DNA of 64,000 bases from Fragum whitleyi. Lineage: Eukaryota > Mollusca > Bivalvia > Cardiida > Cardiidae. A program made the translations under genes and the position numbers. Of this stretch, positions 1 through 10,586 are shown piece after piece (position 1 is the stretch's first letter; each line of letters opens with the position of its first letter). The notes beneath the pieces were generated by a model. It was not told the DNA's origin, did no database searches, and worked only from the letters and a program-made list of their open reading frames with translations. The stretch is taken from positions 55,532,017 to 55,596,016 of the forward strand of contig OX411543.1 in the NCBI GenBank assembly GCA_948146395.1, read 5' to 3'.

Positions 1-147
1 AAATTTCAATCATGTATCTTGTATACTGTTTAAAATTCTAAACATTAATTTCAACTTCATATTATTACAAGAAAAGGTCAATTCACACAGAAACCTGTAA
101 AATTCTACTAAAAATTGGACTTTTCTGTTGTTTTGACCCCCTAAAAA
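1..147. repeat. Left part of a GACCCCC-rich dispersed repeat
   Basis: This flank continues at 10663 after the large inserted element. The joined sequence aligns with 51610-51815, sharing the ATTACAAGAAA, AAAATTCTACTAA and TTTTGACCCC blocks in the same order. It is therefore one copy of an interspersed repeat that was split by a transposon. The last eight bases (140-147, CCTAAAAA) are the left target duplication. Confidence 0.75.
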
Positions 148-222
148 GGTTACCAGTCAACTCGGCCCATCGAATAACTCGGCACGGTCAACTCGGCCCG
201 GTTAACTCGGCCCCAATATATA
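148..222 (+). repeat. Left terminal inverted repeat
   Basis: Four degenerate AACTCGGC(C/A)C units are spaced 12-19 bp apart. The sequence is the inverse of 10587-10662. Repeated units inside a terminal repeat could be multiple transposase-binding sites; that is inference. Confidence 0.85.
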
Positions 223-229
223 TTATATA

Positions 230-875
230 GTAATATAACTTTATTGCATTATATACGTTATTTTGTGTTAAATAAACAAATATTTTTTACAAAAGTTTAA
301 AATAACATATATTATATTTCATTATTTATGGATAGATAGGTTAATTTGTTCTTTTATGAAAAAGATTAACATATTTGATTAATTTTGAATTAAAGGTGAT
401 CAATTCAATCGGGATTTCAATATACATAGTTTGTCGGCACTTATAGTTTGTTTTCTTTGATGTTGAAAGTTTATTTGTATTGGTGTTTAAAGTTGATTGA
501 ACATAAATGAAAAATATTATCAATTGATTAACAGGTTTCATTCTAATTATTTGTTTGGTATAAAATGCATTAATTACGATGATTGATCTGGTTTGAGTGC
601 TTTAATGTCCATTAATTTGTTTATTGTTAACCTTCATCTTGTCCTTTTTTCAAAGAATTCGCGCTTAACAGTTTGATACCTAACTTTATATTACTCAATA
701 ATGTAAAGAAAATGTATCTATATAAAGCTTTGTTTTTCTTGTCCTTTAAATGTACACTTGCATGTGTTTCTGATCGGACTCTTACTAGTGCTTATGTTTT
801 GTTTGTGATCTGATATTGTAAATTTGTGTTCATTAAATAAAGAAAACAAATAAAGTTGACTGCCTTAGTGAAGCC
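230..875. other. Non-coding AT-rich segment of the transposon
   Basis: No supported open frame. A TATATAAAG string at about 719-727 lies ~150 bp upstream of the zinc-finger exon and could be its TATA box. An AATAAA occurs just before the exon. Otherwise I see nothing. Confidence 0.4.
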
Positions 876-981
876 ATGGCTATGGCTAAGTGCATTAAGT
901 GCCAGAAAAGTGTATCAGGTAGGCAGCAAGCTGTTTCATGTGACCGCTGTGAACGTTGGCAACACCGAAGCTGTGACACAG
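876..981 (+). CDS. PHD-like zinc-finger first exon carried by the transposon
   Basis: The ATG at 876 sits in good context (GCCATGG). It opens a 35-residue coding stretch with C-x2-C near residue 6, a second C-x2-C, then W-x-H-x2-C, which is the first part of a PHD/RING-like cross-brace finger. The frame runs into CACAG|GTAAGG, a strong splice donor at 981/982, so the residues read beyond it are intronic. Small fingers of this type occur at the N-terminus of MULE-family proteins in invertebrate genomes, in line with the host element. No downstream exon was identified; it may have been lost, so this could be a decapitated relic. The function is not known. A chromatin or DNA-binding role is only a family-level guess. 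Confidence 0.5.
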
Positions 982-1018
982 GTAAGGAATTTCGTCTGAA
1001 ATTCTTCTTTTTTCACAC

Positions 1019-1204
1019 TGCTACATTGTCCCAATTCAAATGTCATATGGTTATCGCTAGTAAAGAAAATGAGAAAAATTTGATGTTAGCCATAATAGTT
1101 GACTTCTTCTTTTTCCGCGATATTTCATAGATTAAAATGTGATGCTCTTATAATATTATATATTTGGTTGGAAGTTGATTGTAGAGTTATTGATGAAAAA
1201 AGGG
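1019..1204. repeat. First, interrupted unit of a ~340-bp tandem array
   Basis: The block with GTTAGCCATAATAGTTGACT at 1085 recurs at 8991, 9331, 9684 and 10016. This unit continues at 8776 once the BEL element and one copy of its AAGGG duplication are removed. The spacing then becomes about 335 bp. Confidence 0.8.
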
Positions 1205-1828
1205 TGTTATGAAACTATTTTCATTCTATTAAGAACCTAGTCTAATCGGTCATTTCGGACCGTATGGTTTCTAGTCTAAAGTTTTGTTGTAATTTCTAGT
1301 CTATCTCAAAACGTTACAATGACGCACTATTTAGTTTTCGTGCCAAGAAGATTCTTAATTTTCCATTGTATCTGGCCGAGTCATGATGTATGTTGGTCTC
1401 AATAGTTTAGTCTAAATGCCCTTTTATCGATCTTTTGCTTTACCATTGATTAAGTATAAACAGTAACCTTTATTTACGATCACAAAGTTCTAGAGTCGTT
1501 TCGTACCTTTTAGTATTCGTACCTTTTATGTTACATTGACTCGAGGTTTGAACGCATTGAGGCTTAATTAATTAAAGTGCTGGTTATATATAGTCATCTG
1601 CAGTGAAATAGTAGTCAGATATGAACTTGGTTCTCAATCGTTTCATGTTTGCAAACGTTTTAGACTAGAAGTATTGATATTTTTACTTTATGAAGAAGTC
1701 ATACTTTTTTTTATCTAACAGAGCAGTTGCATTTGTTAATGATCGAGACTATCATGAGTATTTGTCTATTTGCAGCAATCTACGAAATAAAAGCTACGTT
1801 CCATTATAAGAGTTCTTGTTCGGCTACA
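1205..1828 (+). repeat. 5' LTR of the BEL/Pao element
   Basis: 624 bp, TGTTATGAAA at the start and CGGCTACA at the end. It differs from the 3' LTR at three bases (near 1308, 1449 and 1554) and lacks one T of the homopolymer near 1704. It is expected to carry the promoter and transcript start; no clear TATA box was assigned. Confidence 0.97.
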
Positions 1829-1890
1829 GTAGATTGATCTGACTGACCATTTCCATTGGACATTCAAGTCAAAAGTAGTTCTGGCTGACC

Positions 1891-4800
1891 ATGGCGTCAA
1901 GTATAGAGGAACTAGCTCATCAGGAAGATGAGGAAGAAGAAACCTTGGATCCACAAGATCAGCAAATGGATTCAAATACACAAGATGTCTCAAAAAGGAT
2001 TCGTAAACTAACTGAAAAGGGACAGGAACAATTCAGTGATAATATCAAGCATTACACATCAAAGCTATCCGTACTTTGGAATAAAGTGGTTCAAAAAATA
2101 AAGGAAGTTGAGTCCTGCCAATCTCTAAACTCTACAAAACTTCTGCAGAATGAAATAACATTATCATATGGACAATATAGGTTAGAATCAAGGAGATATT
2201 TGTCATTTTTAGAAGACGCACGTACAGAAGAGAGCTTCAACGAACTTCAGAGATTCGTGAATATTGAGCAGGAATATGACGAAACTGTTCATGAAGTGCT
2301 AAAATCATTAGATGTAATGATAGAAAATTTAAAGCAAGAAGAAAGATCCCTTGTGTCAAAATCATCCAGAGGTTCTAAGTCATCAAGTGGACTGGCCCAG
2401 GCTAGAATTAAGGCCATTAATGCCAAAATAAAAATGTCACTAATCAAAAAGGAAGAAGAATTACAGAAACAAAAACTGAATCTAGAGAATGAAATGAAAT
2501 GTAAACAATTAAACATTGAAAGTGCTATAAAAGCCGCTCAGGAACAGGCAAATTACGAGCAAGCGGAGGCGGAAGTGTTGGTGTATGAGGATAGGGATGA
2601 TTTCTCAGTGAAAGTTAGTTTAAAGGATGAACCCAAGGCAACAAATGATAGAGTAATAGATTATGTTAAGTCTTTGCCTGCCCCTGAAGTAAAACAGGAA
2701 CCAGATGAACCTGATCCAAGTAGACTCTCTCTGAACCCCTATGCTCAAGAGTTTGTTTATCGTGAACGCGAACCACCCATAGATTTGCCAACACTCATGA
2801 TTAGGAAAGATTTATTATTTTCAAGACTCTCAAAATTTGATGATAATCCCGAGCATTACCTAGTGTGGAAGACAACTTTTCAGAGTGTCATCATGGAACT
2901 CAACTTAAATGAACGAGATGAACTTGATTTATTAGTTAAGTGGTTAGGTGGTGATTCAGTCCAACATGCGATTAGTATCAGGGCGTCAAGTGCTACCAAT
3001 CCAAGAATTGGCTTAGTGAAACTGTGGAACAGACTCGACGAGCGATTTGGGTCTCCTGAAATTATCGAAGCGGCTCTCAGGAAAAAGATTGAACGATTTC
3101 CGAATTTGACTTACAAAGACAACAAAAAACTCTTCGACTTAGTTGACATTTTAGAAGAGATCGAAAATCACATGGAGAATGCAAAATATATCAATTTGTT
3201 GTCTTTCTACAATTCATTATTAGGGGTTATTCCTATAGTAAACAAATTACCACTTGGATTGCAAGATAAATGGGCAAATAGTGCCTTCAAGTACAAACAG
3301 GAAAACGGTGTCCCCTTTCCACCTTTCACGTACTTTGTGAAATTCATCAGACAATTAAGTACACAGAGAAATGACCCTAGTTTCATGTTTAGTACTAGTA
3401 ATCCCAGTAGTAATCAGAAACCTCAGAGAAAGGTGTCTTCATTAAAAACAGAAGTATTGAGAAATGACAAGTCTAATCAGCCTGATTCATTGAACAAACA
3501 AAACGCACCATTGGATTTGAAACAGCAAGACAAATACTGTCACATGCATAATACATATGGCCACACCCTTAATTCTTGCCGAACATTCAAACAAAAGCCT
3601 ATTTCAATTAGGAAGAAATTTCTTAAAGACAAAAACATCTGTTTTAAGTGTTGTGAGCAAACCAATCATAGGGCAGCTGAGTGTAAGAAAGAGGTATTGT
3701 GTGACATTTGTGGAAAAACCCATGCCACAGCCCTACACATTAATTTTGTAAATAATCCAAAACTATCCCCTTTATCGTCCCATGGTGGGGAGAACCAGGC
3801 AAGGCAGAATTATGGCGGGGAGCATGACAATAAACAATCAGGTGAAGCGATCAATACAGCTTGTATTCAAGTGTGTGGTAATGAAAACTCTCGTGGTAAA
3901 TCATGTGCCAAAGTGGTCTCGGTCTTAATTTACTCCAAGACAAATTCAGCTCATAGGGTTCGAGCATACGCTTTACTGGACGATCAAAGTAATAAGACAT
4001 TAGTATCGCCAAAGTTTTTTTATTTGTTTCCGGGTCGATTTCAGGAAATAAATTACTCGCTTTCATCATGTGCTGGAAAGATAGATACCATTGGACGACG
4101 GGCGGATGGTTTCATTGTTGAAAACCTGCAAGGTACCACATACCACGATCTACCAGTTTTGACAGAGTGTCGAGAAATTCCAGATGTCAGAGAAGAAATT
4201 CCATCCCCAGTGATAGTTGAAGCATATACTCACCTGAGTGATCTTGTCAACTGTATTCCAGAGCTAGACCCACAAGCGCCTATTTTGTTATTGATAGGAA
4301 GGGACCTCATAGAAGCTCATCATGTCCTGAATCAGAGAATTGGACTCAGAGGTCAACCTTTTGCGCAAGAATACAGTCTCGGTTGGGTGATTATTGGTGA
4401 AAACTGTCTAGGGGAAGTACATGTCCCAGATTCCATCTGTGTCAATAAAACTTACATCGATCACAATCATCGAGCTTCCATATTCCCAAGTTGTGAACTC
4501 AGATTTACCCTTATAGAAACAGGTGATGATGATGATAAACATTTTAAAGACATTTTCATACGCACACCTGAAGATGACAAACAAGCAATGTCTGTAGAAG
4601 ATGTTGAAATCATTAACATTATGAAAAATGAAATGATTAAGTCACCAGAAGGTTATTGGGTCGCGCCTCTACCGTTTAAGGAATCTCGCGTTCGTCTACC
4701 AAATAATAGAGAACAAGCCATAACCAGGGCTTGTTCATTACAACGTTCTCTACAAAAGAATCCCGAGAAACAGAAACATTTTGTCGAATTCATGAAGAAC

Positions 4801-7800
4801 ATTCTAGATAACAGATATGCTGAAATGGCCCCTGAACTTCAAAGTAATGAGGAATGCTGGTATTTGCCGATTTTCGGTGTTTACCATGCAAAGAAAGGTC
4901 AAATAAGGGTAGTTTTTGACTCGTCTGCGCAATACAAAGGTGTATCATTGAATTCAGTTCTACTGCAGGGACCAGACCTCATGAATAGTTTATTAGGTGT
5001 CTTAATGCGATTTAGGCGTGAGTCAGTAGCTATCATGGCAGACATTCAGCAGATGTTTTTCCAGTTTCGTGTGAAAGAGGAGCACAGAAACTTTCTTAGG
5101 TTCTTGTGGTTTCGTGACAACGACCCGAGTCAGGATTTGGTGGAATATAGAATGTGCTCCCACGTTTTTGGTAATTCACCTTCACCAGCCATTGCCTCAT
5201 ATGGACTCCTGAAAACTGCAGTTGAAACAGAACACAATTATGGTCATGACGTCAGAGATTTGATCCATAGAGACTTTTATGTAGACGATGCGTTATCATC
5301 ATTTGAGTCCAGCTCAAAAGCAATTGACACTATTTCACGTACTCAAAAGGCTCTCAAGGAAGGTGGGAACCTCCGACTACATAAAATCGCGTCAAATAGC
5401 AAAGAGGTTATGCAAGCATTCCCGAAAGAGGATTTAGCTAAGGATTTACAGAATGTATCTATTGGTGAAGAATCTCTCCCAATGCAGAGAAGCTTAGGTT
5501 TAAACTGGAATTTGAATACAGACAGCTTCACCTACTCTGTATCGCAGGAAGATAAGCCTCTCACACGACGTGGTATACTTTCAACCGTGAACTCATTGTA
5601 CGACCCTCTTGGTTTTGTTGCGCCAGTTGTGATACAGGGGAAAATCTTAATGCGCGATTTGGTCCAAGATACTGTGGACTGGGATCAACCTTTGGATGAA
5701 GATCGGTTGACAGAATGGACAATTTGGAAAGACTCATTGACAGCCTTAGAGAACTTAAGTATACCAAGGATGTATGTACCGATATATTCTGTAAACAAAA
5801 AAATTCACATTTTCACAGATGCATCAGAGAAAGCTGTGTCAGCTGTCGCGTACATGACATTGGACCATAATGATTCGCGAAAAATTGGGTTCGTGTTAGG
5901 CAAGTCAAAGGTTTCCCCACAAAATGGTCATACAATCCCAAGATTAGAGCTCTGTGCCGCCGTTTTAGGTACTGAAATAGCAGAAATCATCTCGAAACAT
6001 TTAGAAATTTCAGTTGATCGAATGAATTTCTACACAGACAGTCGCGTTGTCCTAGGATATATAAACAATAAGACTAGGCGTTTCTACACGTATGTTCAGA
6101 ATCGAGTTTTTAGAATTCTCAAAACTACCGAACCTAAACAATGGCATTATGTCCCAAGTAGCGACAATCCAGCGGACCAGGGAACTCGTTCACTTCGTTC
6201 AGACAAATTACAGACTAGTAAGTGGTTAAGAGGGCCAGATTTTTTACAATCAGGTGATCAACCGACAATTTCTGAAAGATATGATTTGCAGTCACCAGAC
6301 AGTGACTCCGAAATAAGGCCTCTCTATAAGTGTTCCAAAACAGTTACTTCTTCTGTGCCTAATTTAGGTTTAGATCGTTTTAGCCGCATAAGTCGTTGGG
6401 ATATGTTGATTCGAGTAATCGCGCTTCTCAAAAACGAAATTCATACTGTCAAGGAATCTGTTCCAAGGATAACTAGGGTTGAATTGCTCAAAGAAGCAGA
6501 AAGGTGTTTAATACGAGAGGTGCAAAGAGAATCATTTACCTGCGAGATAGAGTGTTTACTTTCTGATCAAAGTCTACCCAGGAATAGTGCATTGAAAGGA
6601 CTAGACCCATTTATGGACGAATTTGGAATGTTGCGTGTAGGTGGTAGACTAAAGCGAGCTGATGAATTAAGTTTGAATGAGAAACACCCTTTAATTCTGC
6701 CAAAGACACATTTTGTTACTAATTTGGTATGTCGTTATTACCATGAATCGGTGTATCACCAAGGATGTTCATTTACCGAAGGTGCTATCAGATCTGCAGG
6801 ATATTGGGTTATTGGTGTTAAGCGCATTGTTCGTTCGCTCATCAGTCATTGTGTAAAATGCAAGAAACTTCGGGGTAAAACAAACATTCAAATTATGTCA
6901 GAACTCCCTGAAGATAGAGTCACACCGAGTGCCCCGTTCTCATATGTCGGTGTAGATGTCTTTGGACCGTGGAATGTTGTTACGCGTCGAACTAGAGGTG
7001 GCTCTGCTAAAAGTAAGCGATGGGCAGTATTATATACATGTCTTGCAACCAGAGCAATTCATATTGAAGTCATTGAAGAACTCTCAACATCCTCATTTAT
7101 AAACGCGACACGGCGATTTGTTTCAATTAGAGGACCAGTTAAAATGTTTCGATCTGACAGAGGAACAAATTTCATTGGGGCAACTGACTTAATGAATATT
7201 GAAGCCATTAATGTGGAAGATAAACATTTGAAAAATTTCCTAGAAAATCAAAGGACAGTATGGGTTTTCAACCCCCCACATTCATCACATATGGGAGGGA
7301 TTTGGGAAAGGTTAATTGGTGTCGTTCGGCGTATTTTAGAGTCTCTACTGGCAGAATTTCGTGGTCAGCTTTCTCATGAAGTTTTAACAACATTTATGGC
7401 CGAAGTTACCAACATAGTTAATTCACGCCCGATAGTGCCTGTTTTACCGGACTCTGACAATCCTTCAGTGTTAAGGCCAAATTTGCTTCTGACCCAGAAG
7501 CCATCGGTTAATGACCAATATATAAGTGACATAAGTCTAAAAGACATGTATAAAGCCCAGTGGCGTAGGGTCCAGTGCCTGTCCAATATGTTTTGGAAGA
7601 GATGGAAAGTTGAATTTCTTCAGACGCTTCAAAAACGTAGAAAATGGACTGATAAACATGTGAATTTCAAAAAAGGTGATATCGTTCTCGTTAAAGAGGA
7701 TAATTTTCAGCGTAATTTCTGGCCATTAGGACTAATCACAGAAGTTTATCCGAGTCAAGATGGACATGTTAGGAAAGTTCAACTGAAAATGACTTTAAAA

Positions 7801-7884
7801 GACGATGTTGGATCAAAGTTATACATTCGACCAATTACGAAACTCATCCAACTAATAGAGAGTGATGATAAATCTAGAAATTAG
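1891..7884 (+). CDS. gag-pol: BEL/Pao Gag-Pol polyprotein
   Basis: The ATG at 1891 (context GACCATGG) lies 62 nt after the 5' LTR, and the frame is uninterrupted to TAG. In order the 1997 residues show: an acidic coiled-coil Gag region with a KKEEELQKQK-type helix (about 1-260); DUF1759-like Gag (about 310-480); CCHC-type and related zinc knuckles (about 545-625); a DUF1758-type aspartic protease with LLDDQS near 695; reverse transcriptase with YVDD at 1130-1133; RNase H with FTDAS (Asp near 1310) and a second TDS; an HHCC integrase zinc domain; an integrase core with Asp 1689, Asp 1756 and Glu 1806; and a C-terminal DUF5641-like domain. All catalytic motifs look present, so the element could be active. 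There is no separate env frame. Confidence 0.97.
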   Translation: MASSIEELAHQEDEEEETLDPQDQQMDSNTQDVSKRIRKLTEKGQEQFSDNIKHYTSKLSVLWNKVVQKIKEVESCQSLNSTKLLQNEITLSYGQYRLESRRYLSFLEDARTEESFNELQRFVNIEQEYDETVHEVLKSLDVMIENLKQEERSLVSKSSRGSKSSSGLAQARIKAINAKIKMSLIKKEEELQKQKLNLENEMKCKQLNIESAIKAAQEQANYEQAEAEVLVYEDRDDFSVKVSLKDEPKATNDRVIDYVKSLPAPEVKQEPDEPDPSRLSLNPYAQEFVYREREPPIDLPTLMIRKDLLFSRLSKFDDNPEHYLVWKTTFQSVIMELNLNERDELDLLVKWLGGDSVQHAISIRASSATNPRIGLVKLWNRLDERFGSPEIIEAALRKKIERFPNLTYKDNKKLFDLVDILEEIENHMENAKYINLLSFYNSLLGVIPIVNKLPLGLQDKWANSAFKYKQENGVPFPPFTYFVKFIRQLSTQRNDPSFMFSTSNPSSNQKPQRKVSSLKTEVLRNDKSNQPDSLNKQNAPLDLKQQDKYCHMHNTYGHTLNSCRTFKQKPISIRKKFLKDKNICFKCCEQTNHRAAECKKEVLCDICGKTHATALHINFVNNPKLSPLSSHGGENQARQNYGGEHDNKQSGEAINTACIQVCGNENSRGKSCAKVVSVLIYSKTNSAHRVRAYALLDDQSNKTLVSPKFFYLFPGRFQEINYSLSSCAGKIDTIGRRADGFIVENLQGTTYHDLPVLTECREIPDVREEIPSPVIVEAYTHLSDLVNCIPELDPQAPILLLIGRDLIEAHHVLNQRIGLRGQPFAQEYSLGWVIIGENCLGEVHVPDSICVNKTYIDHNHRASIFPSCELRFTLIETGDDDDKHFKDIFIRTPEDDKQAMSVEDVEIINIMKNEMIKSPEGYWVAPLPFKESRVRLPNNREQAITRACSLQRSLQKNPEKQKHFVEFMKNILDNRYAEMAPELQSNEECWYLPIFGVYHAKKGQIRVVFDSSAQYKGVSLNSVLLQGPDLMNSLLGVLMRFRRESVAIMADIQQMFFQFRVKEEHRNFLRFLWFRDNDPSQDLVEYRMCSHVFGNSPSPAIASYGLLKTAVETEHNYGHDVRDLIHRDFYVDDALSSFESSSKAIDTISRTQKALKEGGNLRLHKIASNSKEVMQAFPKEDLAKDLQNVSIGEESLPMQRSLGLNWNLNTDSFTYSVSQEDKPLTRRGILSTVNSLYDPLGFVAPVVIQGKILMRDLVQDTVDWDQPLDEDRLTEWTIWKDSLTALENLSIPRMYVPIYSVNKKIHIFTDASEKAVSAVAYMTLDHNDSRKIGFVLGKSKVSPQNGHTIPRLELCAAVLGTEIAEIISKHLEISVDRMNFYTDSRVVLGYINNKTRRFYTYVQNRVFRILKTTEPKQWHYVPSSDNPADQGTRSLRSDKLQTSKWLRGPDFLQSGDQPTISERYDLQSPDSDSEIRPLYKCSKTVTSSVPNLGLDRFSRISRWDMLIRVIALLKNEIHTVKESVPRITRVELLKEAERCLIREVQRESFTCEIECLLSDQSLPRNSALKGLDPFMDEFGMLRVGGRLKRADELSLNEKHPLILPKTHFVTNLVCRYYHESVYHQGCSFTEGAIRSAGYWVIGVKRIVRSLISHCVKCKKLRGKTNIQIMSELPEDRVTPSAPFSYVGVDVFGPWNVVTRRTRGGSAKSKRWAVLYTCLATRAIHIEVIEELSTSSFINATRRFVSIRGPVKMFRSDRGTNFIGATDLMNIEAINVEDKHLKNFLENQRTVWVFNPPHSSHMGGIWERLIGVVRRILESLLAEFRGQLSHEVLTTFMAEVTNIVNSRPIVPVLPDSDNPSVLRPNLLLTQKPSVNDQYISDISLKDMYKAQWRRVQCLSNMFWKRWKVEFLQTLQKRRKWTDKHVNFKKGDIVLVKEDNFQRNFWPLGLITEVYPSQDGHVRKVQLKMTLKDDVGSKLYIRPITKLIQLIESDDKSRN

Positions 7885-8135
7885 AAATTAAAATCAAACT
7901 GATTAGTTTTCTTGAGGAAACGAATATTTGTTTTACTGAAATGTCAAGTTCAATATGTCAAGGTCAAGGTAGAAAAGTCAAGGTCATTATTATATTATGT
8001 CGGAAAGCAAGAGAATCATTGTTATTTTAATAACAATCATTCGCTTGGTTGGGACTTAATATCATTTCAATTATTAACATATCAATAAGGATAAGTTTAT
8101 GTTGAATATTTTATAATGTAGTGGTATATTATACC

Positions 8136-8145
8136 AGACGGGGAG
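8136..8145 (+). other. Polypurine tract of the BEL/Pao element
   Basis: A short purine run (ACGGGGAG with one pyrimidine) sits immediately 5' of the 3' LTR, the standard position for the plus-strand primer of LTR elements. Confidence 0.7.
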
Positions 8146-8770
8146 TGTTATGAAACTATTTTCATTCTATTAAGAACCTAGTCTAATCGGTCATTTCGGA
8201 CCGTATGGTTTCTAGTCTAAAGTTTTGTTGTAATTTCTAGTCTATCTTAAAACGTTACAATGACGCACTATTTAGTTTTCGTGCCAAGAAGATTCTTAAT
8301 TTTCCATTGTATCTGGCCGAGTCATGATGTATGTTGGTCTCAATAGTTTAGTCTAAATGCCCTTTTATCGATCTTTTGCTTTACCATTGGTTAAGTATAA
8401 ACAGTAACCTTTATTTACGATCACAAAGTTCTAGAGTCGTTTCGTACCTTTTAGTATTCGTACCTTTTATGTTACATTGACTCGAGGTTTGAACACATTG
8501 AGGCTTAATTAATTAAAGTGCTGGTTATATATAGTCATCTGCAGTGAAATAGTAGTCAGATATGAACTTGGTTCTCAATCGTTTCATGTTTGCAAACGTT
8601 TTAGACTAGAAGTATTGATATTTTTACTTTATGAAGAAGTCATACTTTTTTTTTATCTAACAGAGCAGTTGCATTTGTTAATGATCGAGACTATCATGAG
8701 TATTTGTCTATTTGCAGCAATCTACGAAATAAAAGCTACGTTCCATTATAAGAGTTCTTGTTCGGCTACA
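8146..8770 (+). repeat. 3' LTR of the BEL/Pao element
   Basis: 625 bp, matching the 5' LTR apart from three substitutions and one extra T. It is followed directly by AAGGG, the right target duplication. Confidence 0.97.
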
Positions 8771-8775
8771 AAGGG

Positions 8776-10110
8776 AGTGAACTTCAAAAGAACCCTCTTC
8801 CCCTTTCCATCATGTTTAATCATGAACAAATTTAAAAAAAAATAGTAATTGTTGTTAAGCAATTCCCTTCATCTTAAAATGAAATGGATCGAATAAAACA
8901 ATCATTTATTCGCCCCAATGTAAGTGTCAATAGCACTGCAATTGTTTGTCATATGGTAATCGATAATTAAGAAAGTGAGAAAAATTGGATGTTAGCCATA
9001 ATAGTTGACTTCTTCTTTTTCCGCGATGTTTGATAGAATGACGCATGATTAATACTGGTGCTATTATAATTTAATATATTTGCTTGGTAGTTGATTGTAG
9101 AGTTATTGATGAAAAGAGGTAGCGAACTGCAAAAGAATCCCCTTCCCTTTTCCATAATGTTTAATCATGAACAAATTATAAAAAGATATTAATTGTTGTA
9201 AGGCAATTCCCTTCCCCAAAACATTAAATCGATTTAACCGATCATCAATGCGCCTCAAATTTAGTCTCAAAAGCACTGCAATCGTTGATCGTATGGTAAT
9301 CGATAATTAAGAAAGTGAGAAAAATTGGTTGTTAGCCATAATAGTTGACTGCTTCTTTTTCCGCGATGTTTGATAGGAGGACACCTGATTAAAATTTGGT
9401 GCTCTTATAAGATAAATATATTTGGTTGGTAGTTGATTGTAGATTTGTTCATGAAAAAAAGGTGCGAACTTCAAAAGAAATACTCTTCCCTTTTCCATCA
9501 TGTTTATTCATGAAAAAAATCTAAAAAAAAAAAAATAGTAATTGTTGTAAAGCAATTCCCTTCATCTTAAAATGAAATGGATCGAATAAAACAATCATTT
9601 ATTCGCCCCAATGTAAGTCTCAATAGCACTGCAATTGTTTGTCATATGGTAATCGATAATTAAGAAAGTGAGAAAAATTGGATGTTAGCCATAATAGTTG
9701 ACTTCTTCTTTTTCCGCAATGTTTGATAGAATGACGCATGATTAATACTGGTGCTATTATAATTTAATATATTTGCTTGGTAGTTGATTGTAGAGTTATT
9801 GATGAAAAGTGGTAGCGAACTTCAAAAGAATCCCCCTTCCCTTTTCCATAATGTTTAATCATGAACAAATTATAAAAAGATATTAATTGTTGTAAAGCAA
9901 TACCCTTTCTCGAAACATTTAACCGATCATCCATGCGCCTCAAATTTAGTCTCAAAAGCACTGCAATCGTTGATCGTATGGTAATCGATAATTAAGAAAG
10001 TGAGAAAAATTGGTTGTTAGCCATAATAGTTGACTTCTTCTTTTTCCGCGACGTTTGATAGGAGGACACCTGATTTAAATATGGTGCTCTTATTAGACAA
10101 ATATCTTCTT
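8776..10110. repeat. ~340-bp tandem array inside the DNA transposon
   Basis: The unit marker GTTAGCCATAATAGTTGACT starts at 8991, 9331, 9684 and 10016, so units measure about 340, 353 and 332 bp. Units alternate between two types, one with GATAGAATGACGCATG and one with GATAGGAGGACACCTG, which makes a higher-order dimer of about 690 bp. Short minus-strand frames repeat with the units and are by-products, not genes. Confidence 0.85.
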
Positions 10111-10586
10111 TACCATGTACATAATTTATCTCTTTTTATACATGCTGTTACGACTCATAAAATAAATAAAATGAAATAAAATAATTTACACATAAGTTGT
10201 GTTTATCATTCGTATCATGAGATATGTACTATGTTTGGAAAATGTTAGAAATACGCGATCTCGGGAATACTTGACAGAATTATATCCAGCCTATCGCACA
10301 GAACGATGAAAGAGAATAAAGCGTAATTGATTGAAAATACAATCTTATTTCACTTTATTCCCGTTCATTTCTTAATCAAATCAAGGTCTAATCATTGTCC
10401 AATTCTATGATACAAACAGGTAGCTTAGGCGCGTGCTTTGTGTGACACCTTTAACAACTACTTAATTTCCTCACACCTTTCTTAATGTGCCTACACTAAT
10501 CGGCATGTGTCGATGGTCTCGTAATTTCTTAATATACATATATATATATATATATTTGTTGAACTTTAATGTTATATCTATATACC
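10111..10586. other. Right inner flank of the DNA transposon, no gene seen
   Basis: AT-rich, with AATAAA-like strings near 10160-10180 and a TA-dinucleotide run just before the right inverted repeat. No coding signal. Confidence 0.4.

Larger units (their letters stand above)
1205..8770 (+). mobile_element. Nearly intact BEL/Pao LTR retrotransposon
   Basis: Long terminal repeats at 1205-1828 and 8146-8770 begin TG and end CA. They bound an internal region with a single 1997-codon frame. The 5-bp target duplication AAGGG lies at 1200-1204 and 8771-8775. A purine tract (GACGGGGAG) ends directly at the 3' LTR. By eye the LTRs differ by three substitutions and one T in a homopolymer, so insertion was recent. 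Domain order (Gag/DUF1759, knuckles, protease, RT, RNase H, H2C2 integrase, DUF5641) is that of BEL/Pao elements. I could not assign the tRNA primer-binding site. It lies inside the tandem array of the larger transposon. Confidence 0.97.

Noticed and set aside
1829..1890. Primer-binding site of the BEL element
   Set aside because: No stretch that I can match confidently to a tRNA 3' end; left unassigned.
8967..9961. Three similar ~62-65-codon minus-strand frames as a small gene family
   Set aside because: They recur only because the ~340-bp tandem unit repeats; there is no start context, domain or splice support.
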